From positions 1 through 41,103 of the forward strand of contig JANXXK010000135.1 of assembly GCA_025350685.1 (NCBI GenBank): 41,103 nucleotides of DNA, read 5' to 3'. Position 1 is the first letter of the stretch; every line of letters starts with the position of its first letter. The notes under the pieces are model-generated. The model had not been told where the DNA came from. It saw nothing but the letters and a program-made list of their open reading frames with translations, and did not search any database. The DNA is from Alphaproteobacteria bacterium. GTDB taxonomy: Bacteria; Pseudomonadota; Alphaproteobacteria; Caulobacterales; Caulobacteraceae. This document shows, in pieces, positions 16,836-26,441 of the stretch. Both the position numbers and the translations under genes were made by a program.

Positions 16836-18619
16836 GCGACCTCAAGAGGGTCTTGAGCGAGGCGGTCGAGGCCGCCTTCGCCGAGCTTGGCCTGCCGCCC
16901 GAACTGGGCCGCGTCACCGCGTCGGACCGCCCCGATCTCGCCGACTTCCAGTCGAACGGCGCGCTGGCCGCCGCCAAGCGCGTGGGCAAGAACCCGCGCG
17001 AGCTGGCGGCCGCCGTAGCCGAACGCCTGGCGGGCGACCCGCGCCTGGCCGCCGTCGAGATCGCCGGCCCCGGCTTCATCAACCTGAAGCTCACCGACGC
17101 CGCGTTGTCGGCCCGCGCGCAGCAGATCGCCGCCGACCCCCGCCTGGGCGCCGAGACGGTGGCTGAGCCGCGCCGCGTGCTGGTCGACTACGGCGGCCCC
17201 AACGTCGCCAAGCCCATGCATGTGGGCCACCTGCGCGCCTCGATCATCGGCGAGGCGATCAAGCGCATCTACCGCTTCCGCGGCGACGAGGTGCTGGGCG
17301 ACGCCCACTTCGGCGACTGGGGCTACCAGATGGGCCTGTTGATCGGCGCGGTAATGGACGAAAAACCGGCGGTCGCCGCGATCGTCGAGGCGCTGAACGC
17401 CGGCGAAACGGCCGAAACCCCTGAAGATGTTGGGGCCGCCTTCGACACGGTCAGCCTAGCCGACCTCGACCGGCTCTATCCGAAGGCGGCCGCCAAGGGG
17501 AAGACCGACACCGACTATCGCGACCGCGCGCGCAAGATCACTGCGGCCCTGCAGGACCGCCAGCCCGGCTACTTCGCGCTCTGGCAGCGGTTCCGCGATG
17601 TCACCCAGGTCGCCCTGGAGCGCGACTTCCATGCGCTGGGCGTCGACTTCGACCTGTGGAAGGGCGAGAGCGACGTCGAGGACCTGATCGACCCGATGGT
17701 GGCCGAGCTCGACGCCAAGGGCCTGCTGGTGGACGACCAGGGCGCCCGGATCATACGAGTCTCCAGGGAAGGCGACAAAAAGCAGCTGCCGCCTCTGCTG
17801 GTGGTCTCCTCCGAAGGCTCGGCCATGTACGGGACGACCGACCTGGCCACCATCCTCGACCGCAGGAAGAGCTTCGATCCGGCGCTGATCATCTACTGCG
17901 TCGACCAGCGCCAGGCCGACCATTTCGAGATCGTTTTCCGCGCCGCCTATCTCGCCGGCTATGCGGGCGAGGGCAGCCTGGAGCATGTCGGCTTCGGCAC
18001 CATGAACGGGACCGACGGCAAGCCCTTCAAGACCCGCGAAGGCGGCGTGCTCAAGCTCAACGACATGATCGAGCTGACCCGCGAAAAGGCCCGCGAGCGC
18101 CTGCACGAGGCGGGCCTCGGCGAGAACCTGCCGGCCGAGGCCTTCGAGGACATCGCCGGCAAGGTGGCCGTGGCCGCGCTCAAATTCGCCGACCTGCAGA
18201 ACTTCCGCGGCACTTCCTACGTCTTCGACCTCGACCGCTTCACCAGCTTCGAGGGCAAGACGGGCCCCTACCTGCTCTACCAGGCGGTCCGGGTGAAAAG
18301 CATCCTGCGCCGCGCCGAAAGCGAGGGCGTGACGCCCGGCCCGATCACCATCTCCGAACCGGCCGAACGCGAGCTCACGCTCACGCTGGACGGCTTCGAA
18401 ACCGCGCTCGCCGAGGCCTACGACAAGAAGGCCCCCAACGCCGTGGCCGAGCACGCCTATCGCCTGAGCCAAGCCTTCTCGAAGTTCTACGCCGCCTGCC
18501 CGATCCTGCAGGCCGAGCCCGCCGTCCGCGCCTCGCGCCTGGCGCTCGCCGCCACCGCCCTGGCCCAGCTCGAGCGAGCGCTGGATGTGCTGGGTATCGC
18601 CGTACCAGAGCGGATGTAG
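16832..18619 (+). CDS. argS: Arginyl-tRNA synthetase
   Basis: A 595-residue class I synthetase. The N-terminal Add1 domain (to about residue 105) is followed by the nucleotide-binding motif [12 protein letters not shown], the HIGH box. The KMSK position reads [17 protein letters not shown], the normal variant in many ArgRS. The DALR anticodon-binding domain follows ([29 protein letters not shown]), ending in [10 protein letters not shown]. It starts inside the stop of the exported protein gene and ends 1 base before the stop of the convergent histidine phosphatase gene. Confidence 0.97.
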   Translation: MSDLKRVLSEAVEAAFAELGLPPELGRVTASDRPDLADFQSNGALAAAKRVGKNPRELAAAVAERLAGDPRLAAVEIAGPGFINLKLTDAALSARAQQIAADPRLGAETVAEPRRVLVDYGGPNVAKPMHVGHLRASIIGEAIKRIYRFRGDEVLGDAHFGDWGYQMGLLIGAVMDEKPAVAAIVEALNAGETAETPEDVGAAFDTVSLADLDRLYPKAAAKGKTDTDYRDRARKITAALQDRQPGYFALWQRFRDVTQVALERDFHALGVDFDLWKGESDVEDLIDPMVAELDAKGLLVDDQGARIIRVSREGDKKQLPPLLVVSSEGSAMYGTTDLATILDRRKSFDPALIIYCVDQRQADHFEIVFRAAYLAGYAGEGSLEHVGFGTMNGTDGKPFKTREGGVLKLNDMIELTREKARERLHEAGLGENLPAEAFEDIAGKVAVAALKFADLQNFRGTSYVFDLDRFTSFEGKTGPYLLYQAVRVKSILRRAESEGVTPGPITISEPAERELTLTLDGFETALAEAYDKKAPNAVAEHAYRLSQAFSKFYAACPILQAEPAVRASRLALAATALAQLERALDVLGIAVPERM

Positions 18620-18620
18620 C

Positions 18621-19175
18621 TCAGAACGCCGCAGCGCGATCATGGGCGAAGATTTGTTGTGTCACCTGGTTGAACCGCCAACCCGCCCCTGGCGTGTCAT
18701 CACGGTCCAGCACCCAGACCACATCGTAGCGATCGTCTGGCCAATCTCTCGGACAGCCGATGTGTGCGCCGCCGATTTGCCTGGCCAGCTCAGGGATATG
18801 GCTGTGATGCCAAACGATCAGCACGGGCCCAGGCGCGCGCAGCGCCGCGGCGGCGACCTCGGCCTCCTCCCCTTCCGGGTGGTTGAGGTTGATCGGCAGG
18901 TCGAGCGCCGCGGCCAGCGGCTCGACGGTGTGTAGCGCCCTCAGGCTCGGGCTCTCCGGAATTGCGGCCGAGGCGAAGATCGAGCGCGGCGTCGAGATCA
19001 GTGCGTTTTCCGGCCGCCCCGCGGCCAGGGTGAAGTAGGCGGCTAACGCCCCGGCGCGTTGCCATCCGCGGACGGTCAACTCGTGTTTGGCCGGTTCTCC
19101 TTGCACGGTGACACCATGGTCCTGGCCGCCGGTAACGTGCTTCTCGGCGTGACGAATGATCATGATGCGAAGCAT
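18621..19175 (-). CDS. Histidine phosphatase superfamily protein (SixA/phosphoglycerate mutase-like)
   Basis: A 184-residue protein starting MLRIMIIRHAEKH (ATG at 19173-19175; upstream frame not conserved). RHAEK carries the phosphorylated His, and the second His is in VWHHSHIPEL. The central segment ISTPRSIFASAAIP stands where phosphatases of the family place the substrate-binding Arg. Cytoplasmic, no signal peptide. The substrate cannot be told; small-molecule or phosphohistidine phosphatase are both possible. It is convergent with argS and divergent from the metallophosphatase. Confidence 0.85.
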   Translation of the reverse strand: MLRIMIIRHAEKHVTGGQDHGVTVQGEPAKHELTVRGWQRAGALAAYFTLAAGRPENALISTPRSIFASAAIPESPSLRALHTVEPLAAALDLPINLNHPEGEEAEVAAAALRAPGPVLIVWHHSHIPELARQIGGAHIGCPRDWPDDRYDVVWVLDRDDTPGAGWRFNQVTQQIFAHDRAAAF

Positions 19176-19275
19176 TGGCGAGGCGATATCCAGGTGACTC
19201 TTGAGGCTCCGGGGACCGCCGCCTTGATGACCTATATCAAGCCCGCGCGCCAGCGGGAGGACCATCCCTTATGCG

Positions 19276-19304
19276 TTGACATCGCGCCGGGCGCCATGTC
19301 CGAT
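19276..19304 (+). promoter_or_regulatory. Candidate sigma-70 promoter of the metallophosphatase/kinase-like pair
   Basis: A perfect -35 TTGACA (19276-19281), a 17-bp spacer and a weak -10 TCCGAT (19299-19304). Transcription would begin near 19311, which would exclude the in-frame GTG at 19310 as start and support the TTG at 19328. Confidence 0.4.
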
Positions 19305-19327
19305 CAACTGTGTTTGGGGACATCTTC

Positions 19328-20437
19328 TTGCGGCGACTGTGGACGCGCCTTGGGGGACTGGTGGCGGCGCTGGGCCTTGCCTTGCCGGTCGCTGCGTGTG
19401 CGCAGGCGCCCTCCACCGCCCCCGCCGTCGCGGCGCCGCATTCCGTGGCCCTTCATCGCATCATTGCGGTTGGTGACCTGCATGGCGACTTCGCAGCCTG
19501 GCGCGCCATCTCCATCGCCTCCGGCCTGACCGACAGGCAGGGCCGCTGGACCGGCGGCCAGGCCGTGCTGGTGCAGACCGGCGACGTCGTCGATCGCGGC
19601 CCGGACGGGCTGAAGATCCTTCAGGACCTCATGCGCCTGCAGCGCGAGGCGGCGCGCGCCAAGGGTCGCGTCGTGGCCCTCGTCGGCAACCATGAAGCCA
19701 TGAACATGACGGGAGACCTGCGCTACGTCTCGGCCGCCGACTTCGCCGCCTACGCCGACCGCAGCTCCGCCCAACTGCGCGAGCGCGTCTATGGGGCGAA
19801 CAAGGCTGCGATCGAAGCCGCCTACCGCCAGCGCGACGCCGCGATGACCCCCGAGGCGATCAGGCAGGCATGGGAAAAGGTCACCCCGCTCGGCGCCCTG
19901 GAGCACCAGGCGGCCTGGCGCCCGGACGGCCGGATCGGCCAATGGGTGGTCGGCAATCCGGCCATTGTGCTGCTCGCCGGCAATCTCTTCATGCACGGTG
20001 GGATCAGCCCGGCCTACGCGCATATTCCGATCGACGAGATCAATCGCCAGGTCGCCGCCGCCCTCGCCGCCCACGCCACCAATCCCGATGCGATCATCAA
20101 CGACGAGGCAGGCCCGCTGTGGTACCGCGGCCTCGCCGCGCGCGATCCCGACCCGGTCCCGCCAACCGGGACGAACCTGCCGGTGCCGCCGCCGGGCCCG
20201 ACGGTCGAGGCCCAGCTCGATGACCTTCTGCCCGCCTTTGGGGCGCGACGGATCATCGTCGGCCACACTCCGATACTGTCAGGCGTCGCAATCGACTACG
20301 GGGGACGGCTCGTGCGCATCGACACCGGCATCTCCTCGGTGTTCGACGGCAAGGTCGCCTATCTGGAAATTCTCGACGGGACCCTGGTCCCGCATGTCGT
20401 CGATCGGCCCAGGCCGGCCTCCAACGGAGCGAGCTGA
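19328..20437 (+). CDS. Exported calcineurin-like metallophosphatase, probable lipoprotein
   Basis: About 369 residues from the TTG at 19328, which has GGGGA about 9 bases upstream and gives a clean leader (RRLWTRLGGLVAALGLALPVAAC). VAAC could be a lipobox, placing the enzyme on a membrane facing the periplasm. A GTG at 19310 in the same frame is the other possible start. The metallophosphatase motifs are all present: GDLHGD, GDVVDRG, GNHE, HGG and GHTP. It resembles Shewanella-like protein phosphatases and ApaH-type enzymes of the PPP superfamily, and includes a long helical insert after GNHE. It shares one base with the start of the next gene, which looks like a CotH-like kinase. Confidence 0.9.
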   Translation: MRRLWTRLGGLVAALGLALPVAACAQAPSTAPAVAAPHSVALHRIIAVGDLHGDFAAWRAISIASGLTDRQGRWTGGQAVLVQTGDVVDRGPDGLKILQDLMRLQREAARAKGRVVALVGNHEAMNMTGDLRYVSAADFAAYADRSSAQLRERVYGANKAAIEAAYRQRDAAMTPEAIRQAWEKVTPLGALEHQAAWRPDGRIGQWVVGNPAIVLLAGNLFMHGGISPAYAHIPIDEINRQVAAALAAHATNPDAIINDEAGPLWYRGLAARDPDPVPPTGTNLPVPPPGPTVEAQLDDLLPAFGARRIIVGHTPILSGVAIDYGGRLVRIDTGISSVFDGKVAYLEILDGTLVPHVVDRPRPASNGAS

Positions 20438-21492
20438 TGCGCACGACAGTCCAGGCGGCGCTTGCCGCGATCGCAGTTGCGGCGGCCGCCGTCCTGAGCC
20501 TGCCCGCCGCGGCGAAGGGGGCCAAGCCCTTGTTCGCGGGCGACGAGGTGATCCACATCACCATCCAGGGGCCGATTTCCAAGCTGCCGAGAACCGGCAA
20601 GGGTCCGAGCCAGAGCGCGCCCGGCACGCTCACGGTCCAGGGCGCCGCGCCCGAGACCCTGCCGATCGTACTCTCGACCCGCGGCATCACCCGCCGCTCG
20701 GCCGACACCTGCAGCTTCCCGCCCCTGCGGGTCGAGTTTCCTGACAAGCCTCCGCAGGGTTCGCTGTTCCATGGCCAGAAGCGCCTGAAGCTGGTCACCC
20801 ACTGCCAGCCGCAGGCGAGCGCTCAGCAGTATGTGCTGCTCGAGTACGCCGGCTACCGGATCTACAACACCCTGACCCCGGTCAGCTTCCGGGCCCGCCT
20901 GGCCAGCGTCGATTATCAGGACGGCGCCGGCCATCCGATGATCTCGCGGATCGGCTACTTCCTGGAGGACATCGACGACGTGGCCAAGCGCAACGATCTG
21001 GCGCGCTACAAGACCACCGCCCGCGTGCCGATCGAGCAGCTCAATCCCCATGACGCCGCCCGCTTCGCCGTGTTCGAGGACATGATCGGCAACCTGGACT
21101 GGGCGATGACCGCAGGTCCGCCCGGCACGGACTGCTGCCACAATTCGCGCCTGCTCAGCACCGACGGCGGGCCGCACAACCTGACCCCGGTTCCCTACGA
21201 CTTCGACTTCTCCGGCATGGTCGACGCGCCCTACGCGACGCCGCCGGCCGCCATCAAGCTGGCGAATGTCCGCATACGGCGCTACCGCGGCTACTGCGTC
21301 CACACCGCCCAGGCCCAGGCCGTGGCGGCGGACTTCGCGTCGCGGCGCGCGGCCTTGCTGGCGGTGTTCAATGGGGTTCCCCAACTCGAGGACGGGCCAA
21401 AGCAGAAGGCGATCGCCTACCTTTCCGGCTTCTTCGACCTGATCGCTACGCCCGCCGATGCGGCCAAGTTGGTATCCGGTTGCCTGGGCTAG
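20437..21492 (+). CDS. Exported protein resembling CotH-like atypical kinases
   Basis: A 351-residue protein with a signal peptide (AALAAIAVAAAAVLSLPAAAKG). I see no characterised match, but the order of motifs recalls CotH/FAM20-like protein kinases: KRLKLVTHC (about 115-123) for the ATP-binding Lys strand, RIGYFLEDID (171-180) for an acidic helix, NLDWAM (219-224) as a catalytic-loop-like segment, HN at 235-236, and PYDFDFSG (253-260) as a DFG-like metal site. Five to seven Cys, including a CC at 233-234, suit a periplasmic protein. It follows the exported phosphatase with a one-base overlap (TGATG), so the two are translationally coupled. Kinase activity is inference. Confidence 0.65.
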   Translation: MRTTVQAALAAIAVAAAAVLSLPAAAKGAKPLFAGDEVIHITIQGPISKLPRTGKGPSQSAPGTLTVQGAAPETLPIVLSTRGITRRSADTCSFPPLRVEFPDKPPQGSLFHGQKRLKLVTHCQPQASAQQYVLLEYAGYRIYNTLTPVSFRARLASVDYQDGAGHPMISRIGYFLEDIDDVAKRNDLARYKTTARVPIEQLNPHDAARFAVFEDMIGNLDWAMTAGPPGTDCCHNSRLLSTDGGPHNLTPVPYDFDFSGMVDAPYATPPAAIKLANVRIRRYRGYCVHTAQAQAVAADFASRRAALLAVFNGVPQLEDGPKQKAIAYLSGFFDLIATPADAAKLVSGCLG

Positions 21493-21616
21493 GGCGGGTA
21501 GTCTAAGCCCTGGCCAAGGTCCGCTTCAGGACGCGAGGTCACTGACCACCCTCGACACCTTGCAGACCTTTGGAGGTTCCGCCTACGGTCACCGCCAGTG
21601 AACCGCTGGGGGCGGC

Positions 21617-22396
21617 ATGGACATCCACAGACCCAAGCCGTGGCGCGGACTGCGCGAGCTCGCCAAGGAGATCGGCGTCATCGTGATCGGCGTTCTGATC
21701 GCCCTCGGCGGCGAACAGGTCGTGGAGACGCTCCACCGAGGCGAGCAGGCGAACCTTGCAGAGCGCGCCATGCGGCTTGAGCTCGGCGACGACGATGGCC
21801 CGCAAGCCTATGGGCGGGTGGTGATCGGCCACTGCCTGGACGATCGGCTGGCGCAGATCCATGACGGCGCCGACACAGCGACAGCGGACGAGCTGCGCCG
21901 GTGGGTGTCTTCCTACGTCCCGCCTATCAGGACCTGGGACAGTGAGGCCTGGAAGGTCGTCGTCTCCTCGGATGTCGGCAATTTCATGGGCGCCGAGCGG
22001 CTCGTCGAGTGGTCGGCCGCCTACCGCAACGTGCCGCTGCTGACCGACATGAACCAACGTGAAGGCCAGCTTGCCGCCGAGCTGCGCAATGCATTGCCAC
22101 GGTCGGGCGAACCCTCCGCGGCCGACCGTCAGAACCTGAGGCGTCTGACGGGGCTGCTGCAGTTCTCGAACATCTGGATCGCCAGGGGATCCGAGCTGTT
22201 TCTCACGCGGACGCAGCGGTTGGGGGCCACGGTGCCGGTCGCCAAGCAGCAGATCCTGCTGAGCAAGGCCCGCACCCTCTATGGCGATTGCGTGGTGGCC
22301 CCGGATCTCGGCGCGCCGCCCGCCGCCCAGAACCCGACGGCGAACTTGCGCGGGTTCGCTGGCTGGCCAATGTCGGCGGCCCCAATACGCCACTAG
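21617..22396 (+). CDS. Single-pass membrane protein of unknown function
   Basis: A 259-residue protein. A basic N terminus (MDIHRPKPWRGLRELAKE) leads into one membrane helix (IGVIVIGVLIALGGEQVV), after which about 220 mostly helical residues lie outside, probably in the periplasm. I recall many small families in alphaproteobacteria starting this way (W-R-x2-LRELAKEI-x-VIVIGVLIALG), but no function is known to me. It comes 124 bases after the kinase-like gene on the same strand. The start is ATG at 21617 after GGGGGCGGC. Confidence 0.8.
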   Translation: MDIHRPKPWRGLRELAKEIGVIVIGVLIALGGEQVVETLHRGEQANLAERAMRLELGDDDGPQAYGRVVIGHCLDDRLAQIHDGADTATADELRRWVSSYVPPIRTWDSEAWKVVVSSDVGNFMGAERLVEWSAAYRNVPLLTDMNQREGQLAAELRNALPRSGEPSAADRQNLRRLTGLLQFSNIWIARGSELFLTRTQRLGATVPVAKQQILLSKARTLYGDCVVAPDLGAPPAAQNPTANLRGFAGWPMSAAPIRH

Positions 22397-22497
22397 GCTG
22401 CAGCGGGCAGGCGATCACGGGGTCTAGGGACGGCTTTCCACCGAAGCGGACAGGGGGATCGGCTGTTCAGCCTGTAGCGCCCGGCGCCGCGCAGCCA

Positions 22498-23259
22498 CTA
22501 CTCGACTTCCCAGTCGATCTCGCCGCGCAGGTCCGCGGGCGCCTCGCTCAGCGCGGCGTGCAGACCATCTCGGGTGGCCTTGCGCGGCATTCGGAAGACG
22601 AACTCGATGCGGTCCTTCCCGAGGGGATTGTGCTCGGCGATGATCCGGCAACCGTGGGCCTGGAGGATCGTGCGGTAGAGGTTGGTGCACTCGTTCACAC
22701 GGCCGGCGGGCAGGGCTCCGATCTTCACGCGGCAGGCCGGATTCGAGTCGAACAAGTAGATCAGCACGAAGGTGAAGACCGCGGTGATCACCGCGAAATG
22801 CGGCAGGCCCAGGCCCGCGATCAACCCCGCCAAGGTCACCGAGATCAGCCGGCCCGTGTCGCGCGTCGACCCGGCGTCGGTGCGGAAGCGGATCAGCCCG
22901 CCGATGCCGAACACCACCACGCCGATGACCATGCCGAACTCGCGCACGGTCACCCCGATCACCGCGCCGATGAAGGCGTACATGATGAAGACCTTGGGCA
23001 GTTCCACCTCGTGCAGCTTGTCCACAGTGCGGCGCGTCGTCGGGTGAAAGCCGATCGCCGCTCCCAGCAGGACCGCCAGCAACAGCGCGCCCAGCGAGTC
23101 GGCCATGAAGTGGGTGTCGAGGAAGCCCGCCCAGCCGACGGCTGGGACATTGGCGTTCGTGGTGTCGAAGAGACCGTGCGCCTGGGCGTGCGCCAAGCTG
23201 GGCGCCAGCAGAATCAGCGCCGCCAAGGCCATCAATCGCTGCATCCCGAAGTCCCCCAT
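22498..23259 (-). CDS. Inner-membrane protein, MgtC/DUF4956-like
   Basis: About 253 residues from the ATG at 23257-23259, which has GGAGG 6 bases upstream; the ATG five codons later is also possible. After a signal-like helix (MQRLMALAALILLAPSLAHAQ) there are four to five membrane helices (SLGALLLAVLLGAAIGF, KVFIMYAFIGAVIGVTV, FGMVIGVVVFGIGGLIRF, TLAGLIAGLGL, FAVITAVFTFVLIYLF). The R-x-RTDAGSTRDTGRL loop after GIGGLIRF resembles MgtC/SapB and DUF4956 proteins. The cytoplasmic C-terminal domain (from about 180) looks ACT-like, as in MgtC. A role in Mg2+ homeostasis or ATPase control is only a family-level guess. Confidence 0.75.
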   Translation of the reverse strand: MGDFGMQRLMALAALILLAPSLAHAQAHGLFDTTNANVPAVGWAGFLDTHFMADSLGALLLAVLLGAAIGFHPTTRRTVDKLHEVELPKVFIMYAFIGAVIGVTVREFGMVIGVVVFGIGGLIRFRTDAGSTRDTGRLISVTLAGLIAGLGLPHFAVITAVFTFVLIYLFDSNPACRVKIGALPAGRVNECTNLYRTILQAHGCRIIAEHNPLGKDRIEFVFRMPRKATRDGLHAALSEAPADLRGEIDWEVE

Positions 23260-23419
23260 CCCACGCCTCCGCACGGTGCAGACGGGTGCGGGCTTTGGCA
23301 AGCCGGCAGAGCCCCGCGCGCCTCCATGCCTTCATCGCCATGGCTCCATCCCCGGCCCGGCCTCGACCGACGGGCGCCCAACCCCTACCCTGCCCGGGCG
23401 GTCATGGGGAGAACGGGCG

Positions 23420-24289
23420 ATGGACAGGCGGAAATCGTTCGGAGCCTGCGCGGCCGCCCTGGCTCTCCTGCCCGCCGTCCCGGCGCTCGCCGCGCCGATC
23501 CCTGAAGGCGCGACCTACGTGGCGCTCGGCAGTTCCTATGCCGCTGGGCCGGGCATCACCGCACTCGCGCCGGACAGCCCGGGCCGCTGCGGCCAGTCGA
23601 CGGACAACTACCCGCGCCAGCTCGCCGCTAAGCTGAAGCTCCATCTCGTCGACCGCAGCTGCGGCGGCGCGACAACCGTCGACATCCTGACGACCGGCCC
23701 GCTTGGCCTGGCGCCCCAGCTCGACGGGCTGAGCGCCGACACTCGGCTGGTCACCGTCACCATCGGCGGCAACGACGTGCGCTACATGGCTGACTTCGCC
23801 GTCGCGGTCTGCCGTCTGCGCGCCCAGGCCCTGCCCGAAGCCGCTCGCGCGCGGGCCTGTGCCGCGCCGGCCGATTTCGATCTCAACCGGGCCTTCGGCG
23901 CCGCCGACGCCGGCCTGCGGGCGATCGCCGCGGAGGTCCGCAAGCGCGCCCCGCAAGCCCGGCTGGTGTTCGTCGACTACGTCACCGTCCTGCCGCCGAA
24001 GGGCGCCTGCGCGACCCTGGCCATTTCTGTCGCCGACGCCGATGCGCTACGCGCCCGCGCCAGCCGCCTCGCCGACCTCACCGCCCGGGTGGCGCATGAG
24101 ACGCACGCCGATCTGCTGAAGGCCTCGGCGCTCACCCAAGCCCACGACGCCTGTGCGCCCGAGCCCTGGGTCGAGGGCTTCGTCCCCCCCGGCGGCCCCC
24201 CAACTGAGCGACCCCGGGCCAGCTTCCACCCGAAGCTGCCGGCGATGACCGCCATCGCCACGTCCCTCGCCAGGCTCTTGCAGGACTAG
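23420..24289 (+). CDS. Exported SGNH/GDSL-family hydrolase
   Basis: A 289-residue protein with a signal peptide (MDRRKSFGACAAALALLPAVPALA). The ATG at 23420 follows GGGGAGAA; the long open frame upstream is not coding. Block I is ALGSSYAAG with Ser39 as nucleophile, block III is IGGND, and the catalytic His is in ASFHPK. Cys pairs suggest disulfides. It resembles secreted esterases/lipases of the Streptomyces scabies type; the substrate is unknown. Confidence 0.92.
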   Translation: MDRRKSFGACAAALALLPAVPALAAPIPEGATYVALGSSYAAGPGITALAPDSPGRCGQSTDNYPRQLAAKLKLHLVDRSCGGATTVDILTTGPLGLAPQLDGLSADTRLVTVTIGGNDVRYMADFAVAVCRLRAQALPEAARARACAAPADFDLNRAFGAADAGLRAIAAEVRKRAPQARLVFVDYVTVLPPKGACATLAISVADADALRARASRLADLTARVAHETHADLLKASALTQAHDACAPEPWVEGFVPPGGPPTERPRASFHPKLPAMTAIATSLARLLQD

Positions 24290-24294
24290 CTGCC

Positions 24295-25284
24295 TTAGCG
24301 CTGGCGCAGCGCGTCGGCCGTGGCGGAGTTCAGCGTGCGGATGCGCTGCTCGTAGAGCCGCGTCAGGCGCTTGGGATCGGCGATGTCGCTGCGCGCGTCG
24401 CGCCAGGCGAGCTGATGCTCGCGCAACAGGGCGCGGTCCTGATGGGCCTGCAGCGCATCGGCGTAGGCTTTATGCAAATCGCGTTGCAGCCGCTGCAGAC
24501 CGGGGGTTTCGCAGATCGTCCGCTCGGCCGGGATCGCCCTGGACGCGCAGCCCTTGGCGGACGCGGGGGCGACGGCGGGCGTCTCGTCGGCAGGGGCGGG
24601 CGCGCTCTCGGCGGTGACTTGGGCGGCGACTTCGGCGTCTGGCGTGGGCGCGGCGGCCTCGGGCGGCGGAGCCGGCTCGGGCTGGGCGCCCGGCGCGGGC
24701 GCGGCGTCTTGCGGGATCGAAGCGGCCGGCGGAAACACCGGCGTTTCAAGCGGGCGGGCGGCGAGCGGCGCAGGGGCCGCGACGGCGGCGACAGGTGTCG
24801 GTCTCTGCGCATCGACGTAGCCCTTCACCGACCAGCCCAGCGCCGCGGCGGCGACCAGGCTCAGGGCGACCCCGGCCATGGCGCCGGCGCGGTTCGGCCG
24901 CCGTGGCGGAGCGTCCTGCGCGGGCGGCATCTGCAGCGGAGCCTCGGCGTCGGCCTCCAGCTCGGCCTCGGCCTCGGGCTCAAAGGCCGGCTCGTCCGGC
25001 GGCCGGCTCCAGGCGGCCAGCGGACGCGGTTCCTCGGTGCGCTCCAGGGGATCGGCGCCAAGATTCATCTCGACGAGGTGCGGCGCGGCGGACCGACGGC
25101 CCTTGAACAGCCCGCCCCGGGCGCTGGTGTCCTCGCGGCGCGAGGCCATCTCCTGGAGAATCTGGTAGCTGAGCTCGGCCTGCCCGCGCCGGCGCGTAGC
25201 GTCGAGCAGGCGCCTGAGCTCCGGCCCGGCCAGGGTGGAGAGGTCGACGTTCGGCGTCATCGAGACTTCGGATCGCTTGGCCAT
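24295..25284 (-). CDS. Membrane-anchored protein with Pro/Ala-rich linker and LprI-like C-terminal domain
   Basis: A 329-residue protein in three parts. A cytoplasmic N-terminal part (MTPNVDLSTLAGPELRRLL onward) has a Glu-rich patch at about 100-115. One membrane helix follows (AGAMAGVALSLVAAAALGWSV, about 133-153). Then come about 100 residues rich in Pro and Ala and a C-terminal domain (CASRAIPAERTICETPGLQRLQRDL) that resembles DUF1311/LprI-like lysozyme-inhibitor domains. The linker could cross the peptidoglycan. The start at 25284 has only a weak ribosome site; the ATG eight codons later is possible. The stop lies 5 bases from that of the convergent SGNH hydrolase gene. Confidence 0.78.
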   Translation of the reverse strand: MAKRSEVSMTPNVDLSTLAGPELRRLLDATRRRGQAELSYQILQEMASRREDTSARGGLFKGRRSAAPHLVEMNLGADPLERTEEPRPLAAWSRPPDEPAFEPEAEAELEADAEAPLQMPPAQDAPPRRPNRAGAMAGVALSLVAAAALGWSVKGYVDAQRPTPVAAVAAPAPLAARPLETPVFPPAASIPQDAAPAPGAQPEPAPPPEAAAPTPDAEVAAQVTAESAPAPADETPAVAPASAKGCASRAIPAERTICETPGLQRLQRDLHKAYADALQAHQDRALLREHQLAWRDARSDIADPKRLTRLYEQRIRTLNSATADALRQR

Positions 25285-25444
25285 CTCCGGTCAAGCCTAC
25301 CGACGCCCGCATGAACGGAGGCTGAAGGCCGGGTTCGGCTCAGCCAGCCCCGCTTTGCCCTTGGCCGGCCCGGGCGCCGATGATGCGCCGGTCCGTCGAT
25401 TGGGGAACACGTCTCGTCGAACGTGATCTTCGAAGCCGGCCGCC

Positions 25445-26305
25445 CTACTTCAGGAACCCCAGCTGTTTGGCGATGGTCCGGTCCACCGTGCGCTTGGGCA
25501 GCAGTTGCGGGATGGTCCAGGCGAACAGCTTGTTCTTGACCACGGCGTAGCGGGTCTTGGGCTTGTCGGTGGTCAGGGCCTCCAGCACCACCCTGCCGAG
25601 CTTCTCGGCCTTCAGGCCCTGGCGGCCGGACTTGATGAAATAGGCGATGAACTGGCTGGCGCTGGCCGCATAGGGCGTGCCCTCCAGATAGCGGGTGTCG
25701 GCGGCCTCGGCCTTGTCCCAGATCTGGGTCACCACCGCGCCGGGGCCGATGATGATCACGTCGATGCCGAACAGCATCAACTCGCGGCGCAGCGATTCCG
25801 ACAACCCCTCGACGGCGTGCTTGGAGCCGGAATAGGCGCCCAGGAACGGCGCGCCGAACTTGCCGCCGACCGAGGAGATGTTGACCACCCGGCCCGACCG
25901 CCAGGGACTGGCGGGGGTCGCCGCCAGCATGGGCGCGAAGGCCTGGGTCACCCTGAGCAGGCCGATGACATTGACCTCGAACACCTGGCGGATCTCATCG
26001 ATCGGCTGGTAGAGCAGCGGCCCGCCCATGCCGACGCCGGCGTTGTTGACCAGGCCGAACAGCGGTGCGTCGCCCAGCGCCGCCTTCACCTGCGCCGCCG
26101 CCGCGGCCACCTGGGCCCCATCGGTCACCTCCAGCAGGATCGGGGTGATCTTGCCGGGAGACCCGGCCGCGGCCGCAACCAGCGGCTCGCCCGCAGCCGC
26201 CGAGCGCACGCCGGCGAACACATCATAGCCGGCCTTGGCCAGCACCTGGCTGGTGGCAAAGCCGATGCCGGTGGAGGCGCCGGTGACGACGACGGATTTG
26301 GACAT
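25445..26305 (-). CDS. Short-chain dehydrogenase/reductase (SDR) family oxidoreductase
   Basis: A 286-residue classical SDR. The NAD(P)-binding motif is TGASTGIG, NNAG follows the fourth strand, the catalytic Ser is in VVNISSVGGKFG, and YSGSK is the YxxxK pair. The stretch after YxxxK (LRRELMLFGIDVIIIGPGAVVTQIW) is typical of SDRs acting on lipid or retinol/steroid-like alcohols, but the substrate cannot be assigned. Divergent from the response regulator gene across 136 bases. Confidence 0.93.
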   Translation of the reverse strand: MSKSVVVTGASTGIGFATSQVLAKAGYDVFAGVRSAAAGEPLVAAAAGSPGKITPILLEVTDGAQVAAAAAQVKAALGDAPLFGLVNNAGVGMGGPLLYQPIDEIRQVFEVNVIGLLRVTQAFAPMLAATPASPWRSGRVVNISSVGGKFGAPFLGAYSGSKHAVEGLSESLRRELMLFGIDVIIIGPGAVVTQIWDKAEAADTRYLEGTPYAASASQFIAYFIKSGRQGLKAEKLGRVVLEALTTDKPKTRYAVVKNKLFAWTIPQLLPKRTVDRTIAKQLGFLK

Positions 26306-26441
26306 GAGGTCGGCCCCTCTGGTTGCAATACCGCTCGGTTATAGCCGTAGTCCCTATTCGTAATCCCTGTCCGAAATGCCCGGTAATCCCGGGCTAACCA
26401 GACTTGCGGCATCTTAGCCGCCCGACCGGTCCAGGCTTCGC

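Noticed and set aside
17990-18060. Missing KMSK motif in argS as a sign of decay
   Set aside because: Many arginyl-tRNA synthetases lack a standard KMSK; the rest of the protein is complete.
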